Part shown: positions 56,384-64,000 of the stretch, in pieces
Position numbering within the stretch: the first letter of the stretch is position 1
Layout of the letters: each line of letters opens with the position of its first letter
DNA from: Angustibacter sp. Root456
Lineage (GTDB): Bacteria > Actinomycetota > Actinomycetes > Actinomycetales > Angustibacteraceae
Length of the DNA stretch: 64,000 nucleotides
Direction: 5' to 3'
NCBI RefSeq assembly: GCF_001426435.1
Contig: NZ_LMER01000020.1
Location: forward strand, 450,240 to 514,239
The notes under the pieces: model-generated
The model's input: the letters and a program-made list of their open reading frames with translations, nothing else
Told to the model about the DNA's origin: nothing
Database searches by the model: none
Made by a program: the position numbers and the translations under genes

Positions 56384-58147
56384 GTGCACTTCATCGGCGT
56401 CGACCTGGCTTGGGGTGACAAGCGACCCACCGGCGTCGCGGTGCTGGACGCCGACGGGCGGCTGGTGCACCTGTCGGCGGTGACGGACGACGACAGCGTG
56501 GTCGCCGCGCTCGCCGGCTACGTCGGGGGCCCGTGCCTCGTCGGCTTCGACGCGCCCATCGTCGTCACCAACGCCACCGGCAACCGGCCCGCCGAGGCCG
56601 CGCTCAACCGTGACTTCGCGAGGTTCCACGCCGGTGCCCACCCCACCAACACCGCCCGGGCCGAGTTTGCCCAGCAGCCCCGCGCCGCACGCCTGGCCGA
56701 GCGCCTCGGGCTCGACATCACCCCGCCCGCCACTGGCTCCCAGCGCGCGATGGAGGTGTACCCGCACGCCGCCACCGTCTCGCTGTTCCGCCTCGGCCGG
56801 ACCTTGAAGTACAAGAACAAGCCGGGCCGCCCGCTCACCCAGCTGCGCTCGGAGCTCATGCGGCTGATCGGCCTGCTCGAGGGCCTGGCCGCCGCCGAGC
56901 CGGCCCTGCGGCTCACCCAGCACCGGGGGTGGCGAGACCTCGTGGCCGGCGTCGAGACCGCCGAGCGCAAGAGCGACCTGCGCCGCGCCGAGGACCAGGT
57001 CGATGCCGTCGTCTGCGCGTACGTCGCGCTCTTCGCCGAGCGTCGACCCGATCTCACCACCACGTACGGCGACGCCCGCACCGGCGCGATCGTGACGCCG
57101 AGCCTGCCGCCGGGCCACGAGCCCGACACCGACCAGCTCACCGAGGTCGACCAGACGATCCGCCAAGCCGTGCAGGAGTACGCCGCCCTGCAACCCGACC
57201 TGCGCGAGGCCACGGAGCAGTACGTCGAGCTCGTCACGAGCCTGCTCGACGACGCGGGCATCAACTACCTCACCGTCAGCGGCCGTGCGAAGACCGTCGC
57301 GTCGTTCGCCGCCAAGGCCGAGCGCACCGTCGACGGCCGCCCGCTCTACGCCGATCCGTTGCACCAGATCACCGACCAGATCGGCGTGCGGGTCATCACG
57401 TACGTGCGCAGCGACGTCACCGCCGTGGCCGACGTCCTCAGCGACCAGCTGCGCGTCCTCGAGGACCGCGACATGGGCGAGGTGACGGCGAGCGAGGGTC
57501 GGTTCGGCTACGCCAGCCGGCACCTGCTCGTCGAGCTCGACGACGCGCGCGCTGCCGCGGCGTCCGACCTGCTCCGGGGCCGCAGCGCCCAGGTGCAGGT
57601 GCGCACGGTGCTGCAGCACGCGTGGGCCGAGTTCGAGCACGACATCCGCTACAAGGGCGTCGTGCCCGAGGAGCACGCGCCCGACCTCGACCGCCGCTTC
57701 ACCCTCGCCGCCGGACTGCTCGAGCTGGCCGACAGCGAGTTCTCCGCGATCCGCGACCGCTTGCGCGACGGACGGTCGACCGAGCGCGAGGAGCCCGACG
57801 ACACCGACCCGCGCATCGCGGCCAACGACCTCGCTGCGTTCCTGGCCTCGCAGTTCGCCGATGCCGGCTGGTCGCGCACCGATCACTACGAGTGGATCTC
57901 GGGGCTGCTGCTCGAGCTGGGCATCACCTCGCTCGACGAGCTCGCCGGGCTGCTGGGCACCATCGACGTCGCGGCCATCGACGGCCGCACGGCCTACCGG
58001 TACCCGCCGGGCGCCGTCCGGCGGCTCGACGACGCGTTGCTGGCCGTCTTCGGCAGCCGCTACGTCGGCCTGCACGGCAACCAGCATCGGGTACCGCTGC
58101 TGCGGGCGCGCCTGGATCGTCTGCGGGGCAACGAACCCAGCGCCTGA
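56384..58147 (+). CDS. relZ: RelZ-type fusion of DUF429 nuclease and (p)ppGpp synthetase (587 aa)
   Basis: Residues 1-245 are a DUF429 RNase H-like domain (FIGVDLAWGDKRPTG; RRAEDQVDAVVCAYVAL). Residues 255-430 are a RelA/SpoT synthetase domain: GRAKTVASF (Arg301, Lys303), DQIGVRVITY, FGYASRH (Gly375, Tyr376) and HAWAEFEHDIRYK with Glu418. A helical tail follows. M. smegmatis MSMEG_5849 (MS_RHII-RSD, RelZ) has the same fusion and makes (p)ppGpp and pGpp while acting as RNase HII. No hydrolase domain is present. GTG at 56384 is the natural start; the longer frame to 56222 runs through the 75-bp repeat. Confidence 0.9.
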   Translation: MHFIGVDLAWGDKRPTGVAVLDADGRLVHLSAVTDDDSVVAALAGYVGGPCLVGFDAPIVVTNATGNRPAEAALNRDFARFHAGAHPTNTARAEFAQQPRAARLAERLGLDITPPATGSQRAMEVYPHAATVSLFRLGRTLKYKNKPGRPLTQLRSELMRLIGLLEGLAAAEPALRLTQHRGWRDLVAGVETAERKSDLRRAEDQVDAVVCAYVALFAERRPDLTTTYGDARTGAIVTPSLPPGHEPDTDQLTEVDQTIRQAVQEYAALQPDLREATEQYVELVTSLLDDAGINYLTVSGRAKTVASFAAKAERTVDGRPLYADPLHQITDQIGVRVITYVRSDVTAVADVLSDQLRVLEDRDMGEVTASEGRFGYASRHLLVELDDARAAAASDLLRGRSAQVQVRTVLQHAWAEFEHDIRYKGVVPEEHAPDLDRRFTLAAGLLELADSEFSAIRDRLRDGRSTEREEPDDTDPRIAANDLAAFLASQFADAGWSRTDHYEWISGLLLELGITSLDELAGLLGTIDVAAIDGRTAYRYPPGAVRRLDDALLAVFGSRYVGLHGNQHRVPLLRARLDRLRGNEPSA

Positions 58148-58296
58148 CCTGACGAGGCCGCCGAGGTGCGACGAGCCTCGACGGCCCCGCGTCCGGAGGG
58201 ACGCTCACGGCAGGCTGACGGAGCCGCGCCGGGTCTTGCGGAGGAGGTACCGGACGCTTCGACGATACGGCAGGGGGTATCGCGGCGGGAGAGGGC

Positions 58297-59889
58297 TTAG
58301 GTCCCCTCTCCGACCAGCGCACCGGGGTTGAGGACGCCGTCGGGGTCGAGGTAGTCCTTCACCGCCCGCAGGACGCCGACGCCGACGTCACCGATCTCGC
58401 GCGGCAGGTCGTCGCGGTGGTCGCGGCCGATGCCGTGGTGGTGGCTGATCGTGCCTCCAGACGACAGCACCGCCTCGGACGCGGCTCGCTTTGCGCAGTC
58501 CCACTGCCGCAACGGGTCGTGAGTCTGGGGGGCCGCCACGGTGAAGTAGAGCGAGCCGCCGGTGGCGTACACGTGCGAGAGGTGGCACAGCACGATCGAC
58601 CGGCCGAGTGCGTCCGCGAGGGCGCCGCGCACCGCGTCGTACAGCACCGGCAGCTGCGACCAGAACGCCGCGGTCTCGAGCGTCTCGACGAGCGCGCCCT
58701 CGTCGAGCAGCGCGTCGCGCAGGTAGCCGCCGGCGTAGCGCCCGCGTCGCCACGCCTCCCCGGGCTCGGGGCCGAGGCACGTGCCGCCGAGCGTGGTGAG
58801 CACCGTGGCGACATCGGCGGCTCGACGTTCGACGTCCGCGGCCGTGCCCTCGTACCCGGCGACGAGCAGGGCGCCGGAGCCGAACTCGGCGCCGACCGAC
58901 TCGGGGGTCGCGAGCCCGATTGCGGTCTCTGCCTCGTCGCTGACGCGCAGCACCGTCGGCAGCGGGCCGTCCTGCGCCAGGGCTCGGGCGGCCGTCACCG
59001 CGTCGGGGAACGTCGCGAACCGCCAGCCCTCGTAGCGGCTGGCCTGCGGGGCCGGGCGCACGCGCACGGTGACGGAGGTGATGACGCCGAAGGCGCCCTC
59101 CGAGCCCAGCAGCAGCTGGCGCAGGTCGGGCCCCGCCGCGCTGGCGGGTGCGCGGCCGAGCTCCAGCGGTCCTCTCGGCGTCGCCGCCCTCAGCGCCACG
59201 ACCAGGTCGTCGAAGCGTCCGTACCCCGCGGACGCCTGACCGCTCGAGCGCGTGGCCGCGAACCCGCCGATGCTGGCGTGCTCGAAGGACTGCGGGAAGT
59301 GGCCGAGCGTGAAGCCCTCCGCCGCGAGCAGCGCCTCCGCCTCGGGCCCGAGCAGCCCGGCCTCCAGCTCCGCCGTGCGCGAGACGGTGTCGAGCGCGAC
59401 CAGCCGGCGCAACCCCCGCAGGTCGAGCGCCACCAGGCCGGCGAAGCCGTCGCGCCGTGCGCTCAGGCCGCCGACCACCGACGTGCCCCCGCCGAACGGC
59501 ACCACCGCGACGCGTGCGGCGCCACAGCGGGCCAGCGCGGCCTGCACCTGCTCGGCGGTGCCGGGGCGCAGCACGGCGTCGGGTGCGTCGCCGAGGTCGC
59601 CGGCGCGCAGGCGCAGCAGGTCGGACGTCGACCGGCCGCGCGCGTGCAGTGCGCGGCTCGCGTCGTCCGTGGCCACGCCGCCAGGGCCGAGCAGCTCGCG
59701 CAGGTCGCTGAGGAACCCGCTCGGGAGCTGGGGTCGGGGGAGGCCGACGTCGCGCAGCGTCGTCGCCGCCGCGGGTGGGTGCTCGATGCCGAGCGCCTGC
59801 CGCACCAGGGCGCGGGCCTGGGGGGTCAGGGGCGTGGCGTGGTCGATGGCTCCCCACCGGGCGAAGGGCATGGGCTCGCGGTCAGGCAT
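58297..59889 (-). CDS. FAD-binding oxidase, alkyl-DHAP synthase-like (530 aa)
   Basis: A VAO/PCMH flavoprotein. PFGGGTSVVGG binds the FAD pyrophosphate; GHFPQSFEHASIGGFAATRS and LLLGSEGAFGVIT follow. The C-terminal GGTISHHHGIGRDH is the histidine-rich motif typical of alkylglycerone-phosphate synthases. In actinobacteria it usually lies with TetR and glpD, as here, suggesting ether-lipid or glycerolipid metabolism; a D-2-hydroxyacid dehydrogenase is the alternative. The start is 59889 or 59871 (MPFARWG). It is divergent from tetR with only 17 nt between the outermost starts. Confidence 0.78.
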   Translation of the reverse strand: MPDREPMPFARWGAIDHATPLTPQARALVRQALGIEHPPAAATTLRDVGLPRPQLPSGFLSDLRELLGPGGVATDDASRALHARGRSTSDLLRLRAGDLGDAPDAVLRPGTAEQVQAALARCGAARVAVVPFGGGTSVVGGLSARRDGFAGLVALDLRGLRRLVALDTVSRTAELEAGLLGPEAEALLAAEGFTLGHFPQSFEHASIGGFAATRSSGQASAGYGRFDDLVVALRAATPRGPLELGRAPASAAGPDLRQLLLGSEGAFGVITSVTVRVRPAPQASRYEGWRFATFPDAVTAARALAQDGPLPTVLRVSDEAETAIGLATPESVGAEFGSGALLVAGYEGTAADVERRAADVATVLTTLGGTCLGPEPGEAWRRGRYAGGYLRDALLDEGALVETLETAAFWSQLPVLYDAVRGALADALGRSIVLCHLSHVYATGGSLYFTVAAPQTHDPLRQWDCAKRAASEAVLSSGGTISHHHGIGRDHRDDLPREIGDVGVGVLRAVKDYLDPDGVLNPGALVGEGT

Positions 59890-59906
59890 GCGTTACAGTG
59901 TGACAC
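59890..59906. promoter_or_regulatory. Putative TetR operator
   Basis: GTTACAGTGTGACAC, with the palindromic core GTGT-g-ACAC, fills the 17 bp between two divergent ATG codons. Leaderless transcription in both directions and repression by the TetR protein are likely but not proven. Confidence 0.45.
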
Positions 59907-60524
59907 ATGGCGTCCAACAGTCACATGGTCGATCCGGCGTTCGAGCTCGACTCGTCGTCCACCGGTGCGCTGATGCTCGACGCCGCCCGCGAGTGCATCC
60001 TGGCCGTCGGCTGGAAGCGCACCACGCTCACCGACGTCGCCCGCCGCGCCGGCGTCTCGCGCATGACCATCTACCGCTCGTGGCCAGACATGCAGACGCT
60101 GCTGGCCGACCTGATGACCCGTGAGTGGTCGGGTGTGGCGAGCGCCGCGGCCGAGGTCGCAGCCGGCGAGGGCACGGCGGCTCAGCGCCTGGTCACCGGA
60201 GTCGTGGGCACCGTGCGCGCCGTGCGAGCGAACCCGCTGCTGCGCCGCATCATCGACGTCGACCCCGAGCTGCTGCTTCCGTACCTGCTCGACCGGCCGG
60301 GTCGCAGCCAGGAGGCGATCCTGGCGCTGCTCGAGCACGCGATCCGCGACGGGCAGCGCGACGGCAGCATCCGCCTGGCCGACCCCGGCGTGCTCGCTCG
60401 CACCGTGCTGCTCGCGGCGCACGGAGCCACCATCTCCGCCCAGACCATGGCCGACGACGACACCGAGCTCGACCGGCTGGTCGACGAGCTCGCCACCCTG
60501 GTCGAGCGCTACGTCGGGCCATGA
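59907..60524 (+). CDS. TetR/AcrR family transcriptional regulator (205 aa)
   Basis: Helix-turn-helix near residues 22-65 (ILAVGWKRTTLTDVARRAGVSRMTIYRSWPD) followed by a helical ligand-binding domain. It lies between the divergent FAD oxidase and the overlapping glpD, and probably represses both. The start is ATG 59907 or 59925 (MVDPAFELD). Confidence 0.92.
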   Translation: MASNSHMVDPAFELDSSSTGALMLDAARECILAVGWKRTTLTDVARRAGVSRMTIYRSWPDMQTLLADLMTREWSGVASAAAEVAAGEGTAAQRLVTGVVGTVRAVRANPLLRRIIDVDPELLLPYLLDRPGRSQEAILALLEHAIRDGQRDGSIRLADPGVLARTVLLAAHGATISAQTMADDDTELDRLVDELATLVERYVGP

Positions 60525-62089
60525 CACGCGCGGCCACGAGCGGTGCGGCGCGGCCCGGACGCGGGTCGGCGCTCAACGCCACTCGGCGCGCGACGGAGCT
60601 CGTTGAGGCCACGGACGGGCGCGTCGTCGACCTGCTCGTCGTGGGGTTGGGCATCACCGGTGCCGGTGTGGCGCTCGATGCGGCGGCACGCGGGCTGGAC
60701 GTCGTCGCCGTCGACGCGCACGACCTGGCCTTCGGCACGTCGCGGTGGAGCTCGAAGCTGGCCCACGGCGGCCTGCGTTACCTCGCGCGCGGGCAGGTCG
60801 GCGTCGCCGCCGAGAGCGCGGTCGAGCGGCGGATCCTCATGACCACCACGGCGCCGCACCTCGTGCAGCCCGTGCCCATGGTGCTGCCGCTGCTGCCGGA
60901 GGTCTCGCGGCTGCAGGGATCGGTGGCACGCCTGGGGTTCCGCGGCGGTGACCTGCTCCGGCTGGGCACCCGCACGTCGGGTCAGGTGCTGCCACCGGCC
61001 AGGCACCTGACCCGCCCGGAGGTGCTGCAGCTGCTGCCCGGTGTGCGGCGCGCAGGCCTGCGCGGCGGTCTCGCGACGTGGGAGGGGCGGCTGGAGGACG
61101 ACGCGCGGCTCGTCGTGGCCGTCGCCCGGACGGCGGCGACCCACGGGGCGCGGGTGCTGACCCGCTGCCGCGTCGTGACGCTGCGCGGTGACGGCGCAGA
61201 CGTCCGCGACGAGCTCACCGGCCGCACCGGTGTCGTGCGAGCGCGGGCCGTGGTGAACGCCACCGGCGTGTGGGCGGGCCAGCTCGCGCCGGACGTCGCC
61301 CTGCGGCCCTCGCGCGGCACCCACCTGGTGCTGCGCGGCCGCGATCTACCGGGCCTGTCGGCTGCCCTCACCGTGCCCATGCCCGGTGAGCGCAACCGCT
61401 ACCTGCTGGTGGTGCCGCACGCCGGGGGCCTGGTCTACGTCGGGCTCACCGACGAACCGGTCGACGGGCCGCTGCCCGACGTGCCGACGCCCACCGAGAA
61501 CGAGATCGCGTTCCTGCTCGACCTGCTGGGCACGGCCCTCGAGCACCCGCCGGACCGTCGGGCGGTGGTGGGTGCGTTCGCGGGGCTGCGACCCCTGCTC
61601 GACGCTCGGGGGCGCACCGCCGACCTGTCGCGCCGGCACGCGGTGCTCGAGTCGCCGTCCGGTGTCGTGACGGTCGTGGGCGGCAAGCTCACGACGTACC
61701 GCAGGATGGCTCAGGACGCCGTCGACGTCGCCGTCCGGAGGGCCGGGCTGAGCTGCGGGCCGTGCCGCACGTCGCGACTGCCGCTCGTGGGAGCTGCCGG
61801 GCCCGAGGGTTCGGGTCCGGCGTCCGAGGAGCTGCGGAAGCTGCCGCAGCGGCTGGTGGACCGGCACGGCAGCGAGGCGCTCGCCGTCGCCCGCCAAGGG
61901 GAGTCGACCCGGCCGGTGGCGCCCGGCGTCGACTGCACGGCCGCTGACCTCGCGTGGGGTGTGACCCACGAGGGTGCGCTCGACGTCGACGACCTGCTCG
62001 ACCGTCGCACGCGAGTGGGGCTGGTGGCGGCCGACCGCGCGGCGGCGGTGCCCGCGGCCGAGCACGCGCTGGCCGCCCTGCGCGTGTAA
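60521..62089 (+). CDS. glpD: Glycerol-3-phosphate dehydrogenase (FAD-dependent, 522 aa)
   Basis: An FAD enzyme that oxidises sn-glycerol 3-phosphate to dihydroxyacetone phosphate at the membrane. VVGLGITGAGVALDAAARG is the dinucleotide fold, SRWSSKLAHGGLRYL is the GlpD signature, GKLTTYRRMAQDAVD lies near the end and a C-terminal helical domain follows. The ATG overlaps the tetR stop (ATGA). DHAP, the product, is also the substrate of the alkyl-DHAP pathway of the divergent gene. Confidence 0.93.
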   Translation: MTRAATSGAARPGRGSALNATRRATELVEATDGRVVDLLVVGLGITGAGVALDAAARGLDVVAVDAHDLAFGTSRWSSKLAHGGLRYLARGQVGVAAESAVERRILMTTTAPHLVQPVPMVLPLLPEVSRLQGSVARLGFRGGDLLRLGTRTSGQVLPPARHLTRPEVLQLLPGVRRAGLRGGLATWEGRLEDDARLVVAVARTAATHGARVLTRCRVVTLRGDGADVRDELTGRTGVVRARAVVNATGVWAGQLAPDVALRPSRGTHLVLRGRDLPGLSAALTVPMPGERNRYLLVVPHAGGLVYVGLTDEPVDGPLPDVPTPTENEIAFLLDLLGTALEHPPDRRAVVGAFAGLRPLLDARGRTADLSRRHAVLESPSGVVTVVGGKLTTYRRMAQDAVDVAVRRAGLSCGPCRTSRLPLVGAAGPEGSGPASEELRKLPQRLVDRHGSEALAVARQGESTRPVAPGVDCTAADLAWGVTHEGALDVDDLLDRRTRVGLVAADRAAAVPAAEHALAALRV

Positions 62090-62162
62090 CGGTCAAGTCA
62101 CCGGGTCCGCTTGCCGACGTCCCTGAGGTCCGCGGAGTCGAGGCGATCGAGGGTGACGGCAC

Positions 62163-62867
62163 ATGGCTGGCCGAGTTACGGTCTTTCGCGTGCTCTTGTC
62201 AGGGTGCGTCCTGACTGTCACCGCGACCACCGCGATCGTCGGCGTGGCGGCCGCCGCGGGCGCACCTGCGACGTCGTCCACGCGCGACGGCGTGCGGCTC
62301 GAGGCGCTCGTCGTCGACCAGGAGCCCAACCCGCTGCCCGCCGTGACCGCAACGGTCAGCGGGCTGCCGCACAAGCCCCTTGCGCTGCAGGTCCGAGCGG
62401 CTGCCGCTCCGCACCGGCAGGTGGTGCGCCGGGCTGCGGTGAAGCGACCAGCACGCTCGAAGCCGGTGCGACCCAGCACCACGCTCCACCAGGCCGTCGC
62501 GCGCATCCCGCGCTACGGCGCCCACCGGCCCACGCGCTGGGTGCTCACCAGCCAGTACGGCCACTACGGCGCCACCGACCTCGGCAGCGGCACCGTCTAC
62601 ATCAGCCCGTCCGTGCCCGCGAGCCGCCTCGACTCCGTCGTCCGGCACGAGTGGGCGCACGTGCTGCAGATCCGGGTCTACGGCAGCGCGTCGGCGACCA
62701 TCGCCGGGCTGAACGCCGCGTTCGGCGGCTCGGGGATGACCGGCCTCGAGCGCGCGGCCGACTGCATGGCCGTGCAGCTCGGGGCCACCTGGACCAACTA
62801 CACGTCCTGCTCGTCGCCGGCCTGGCAGCGGGCGGCGTCCCGCCTGCTCGCCGGCCGTCGTCCCTGA
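62163..62867 (+). CDS. Secreted HExxH metalloprotease-like protein (234 aa)
   Basis: A signal peptide is likely (MAGRVTVFRVLLSGC, then a hydrophobic stretch and VAAAAGA cleavage region); an LSGC lipobox is a second possibility. A Pro/Arg-rich linker (80-110) leads to a small domain with VVRHEWAHVLQ, the zinc-binding HExxH motif, and LERAADCMAVQLG, which has a downstream Glu that may be the third ligand. Substrates are unknown. The start could also be GTG 62190. Confidence 0.65.
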   Translation: MAGRVTVFRVLLSGCVLTVTATTAIVGVAAAAGAPATSSTRDGVRLEALVVDQEPNPLPAVTATVSGLPHKPLALQVRAAAAPHRQVVRRAAVKRPARSKPVRPSTTLHQAVARIPRYGAHRPTRWVLTSQYGHYGATDLGSGTVYISPSVPASRLDSVVRHEWAHVLQIRVYGSASATIAGLNAAFGGSGMTGLERAADCMAVQLGATWTNYTSCSSPAWQRAASRLLAGRRP

Positions 62868-62972
62868 CGGCCCGAGGGGTGGGCGGGGCGGAGGGGCGGT
62901 CAGGACCTTCGGCTCTGACCCCGTGCTCGGGCCGCCTCCCAGCATGGGAGAAGGCGAGCACGGAGGTGTCAG

Positions 62973-63866
62973 ATGCCGTCACGACCCACGCTGGACGAGC
63001 TCGGTCTGGGAACCGGCAAGAAGACCAGGCTGCGGCGCATCCTCTTCGAGCACGGCGCAGGCAACGGCACGGCGCTGTTCCTGCCCTACGACCAGGGCCT
63101 CGAGCACGGCCCGCGCGACTTCTTCGCCAACCCGGAGTCCAGTGACCCGCGATACATCCTGCGGTTGGCCGTCGAGGGCGGCTTCAACGGCGTGGTGCTG
63201 CAGATCGGCCTGGCTCAGAAGTTCTTCTGGGAGTATGCCGGCGAGATCCCGCTGGTGCTCAAGCTCAACGGCAAGACCGACATCCCGCCCGACGCCGACG
63301 CGCTGTCGTCGGTGCACGCGAGCGTCGACGAGGCAGTGCGTCTCGGCGCGGACGCCGTCGGCTACACGCTCTACGTCGGCTCGCCGGCCTACGACCAGGA
63401 CTTCGCTGCGCTGCGCCGGGTGCGCCAGCGCGCCTTCGAGCTCGGCATGCCGCTGATCGTGTGGGCGTACCCGCGGGGATCCGCGATCGAGGCCAAGGGC
63501 GGCAAGGACTCCTTCTACGCCGTCGACTACGCAGCCCGGACCGCCGCCGAGATCGGCGCGGACGTCGTCAAGCTGAACTTCCCCAAGCCGCGCAAGACCG
63601 AGCACGTGCGCGACGAGTACGCGCGGGAGTTCACCGACCAGGAGGCGGTCGAGGCCGTCGTCCGTTCTGCCGCAAGGACTCTCGTCCTCATCTCCGGTGG
63701 CTCGAAGGCGAGCGACGAGGCGATGCTCACCAAGGCGCAGCTGTCGATGGACGCCGGCGCCACCGGCCTGATCTTCGGCCGAAACGTCTGGCAGCGCGAG
63801 CACGAGGATTCGCTGAAGCTCGTCGCTCGGCTGCGCGACGTCCTCGACCGTCACCCCAGTCGCTGA
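62973..63866 (+). CDS. Class I fructose-bisphosphate aldolase (DhnA/DeoC-type, 297 aa)
   Basis: A Schiff-base TIM-barrel aldolase of the archaeal-type/DhnA group: FLPYDQGLEHGPRDFF, GYTLYVGS, and Lys200 in VVKLNFPKP as the probable Schiff-base lysine, then ISGGSKASD. It cleaves fructose 1,6-bisphosphate to DHAP and GAP. ATG at 62973 follows CACGGAGG. It is followed 17 nt later by a probable small heat shock gene. Confidence 0.9.
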   Translation: MPSRPTLDELGLGTGKKTRLRRILFEHGAGNGTALFLPYDQGLEHGPRDFFANPESSDPRYILRLAVEGGFNGVVLQIGLAQKFFWEYAGEIPLVLKLNGKTDIPPDADALSSVHASVDEAVRLGADAVGYTLYVGSPAYDQDFAALRRVRQRAFELGMPLIVWAYPRGSAIEAKGGKDSFYAVDYAARTAAEIGADVVKLNFPKPRKTEHVRDEYAREFTDQEAVEAVVRSAARTLVLISGGSKASDEAMLTKAQLSMDAGATGLIFGRNVWQREHEDSLKLVARLRDVLDRHPSR

Positions 63867-63883
63867 CCCACGAAGGAGGAGCA

Positions 63884-64000
63884 ATGGCCGCTATCACCAA
63901 GCGGACGGCGACGTCACCGCTGACCGAGCTGTTCGACTGGATCGAGTCCGGGTGGCCGGGCGTCGCAGAGCTACGCCGTGAAGGTGCCCACATGATGCGC
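63884..64000 (+). CDS. Probable Hsp20-type small heat shock protein, N-terminal fragment
   Basis: Only the first 39 codons are in the window. MAAITKRTATSPLTELFDWI and ESGWPG resemble the N terminus of actinobacterial Hsp20/alpha-crystallin proteins, which often begin with an ELFDWLES motif. AAGGAGGAG is a strong ribosome-binding site five bases upstream. The alpha-crystallin domain itself is outside the window, so the call is tentative. Confidence 0.5.
   Translation, partial: MAAITKRTATSPLTELFDWIESGWPGVAELRREGAHMMR

Noticed and set aside
58230-58250. Half of an RAE-like motif (GGGTCTTGCGGA)
   Set aside because: The inverted second half is missing and the site lies between the 3' ends of two genes, so it is not a promoter element.
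58255-58285. CGATAC/GTATCG hairpin between relZ and the FAD oxidase gene as a terminator
   Set aside because: The stem is only six bases with an eight-base loop and no T-tract; support is too weak to list.

Overview
The window is a high-GC actinobacterial chromosome segment. The evidence is strong G/C codon bias, GTG starts, ATGA/GTGA stop-start overlaps, WXG100 proteins, PadR-ino1, a RelZ-type alarmone synthetase, and the gene order padR-ino1 / ponA / GT87-like membrane protein / rpsF-ssb-rpsR-rplI / dnaB, which resembles Mycobacterium tuberculosis Rv0046c-Rv0058. The genus cannot be fixed from sequence alone. No rRNA, tRNA, CRISPR array or insertion sequence was seen.

Layout. 1-5953: end of a TRAP-type permease and a tightly overlapping operon (SDR dehydrogenase, TIM-barrel isomerase, DhaK/DhaL-type kinase, RpiB-like isomerase, split transketolase) that fits catabolism of a C4 polyol/tetrulose into erythrose 4-phosphate. 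5968-8662: NhaA antiporter and a convergent MFS transporter. 8663-10001: a decay zone with a membrane-protein gene broken by an in-frame stop, a fragment of CCA-adding enzyme, and an internally deleted second copy of the neighbouring MFS gene. 10002-32760: a large type VII secretion-like locus, described below. 32783-32840: a strong bidirectional terminator. 32849-45801: the conserved ino1/ponA/rpsF/dnaB block; dnaB carries two inteins of different mechanistic classes. 45844-50187: MFS transporter, exonuclease, LuxR-type regulator, tautomerase and VOC protein. 50226-53707: a rifamycin-associated element, a HelR-type RNA polymerase protection protein and an MFS transporter. 53560-56250: EamA transporter divergent from a CGNR regulator, GNAT, DinB-like protein. 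56384-58147: relZ (DUF429-RelA/SpoT fusion). 58297-62089: ether-lipid-type FAD oxidase, TetR, glpD. 62163-64000: secreted HExxH protein, class I aldolase and the start of a probable small heat shock protein.

The T7SS-like locus is the most interesting system. It combines WXG100 proteins, a long WXG-headed candidate substrate, an EssC-like FHA/FtsK motor, a phosphosignalling set (Ser/Thr kinase, PP2C phosphatase, two FHA proteins), a 2119-residue membrane-anchored Ig/Fn3 protein, and a MoxR-DUF58-transglutaminase-like trio whose transglutaminase has lost its catalytic residues. The usual membrane components EccB, EccD, EccE and mycosin are absent from the window. An identical 18-bp element precedes the genes at both ends of the locus, which suggests one regulon.

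Other unusual items are a 75-bp palindromic repeat present twice (40491 and 56274), a cluster of DnaA-box-like sites before dnaB, and palindromic putative operators in several divergent intergenic regions.
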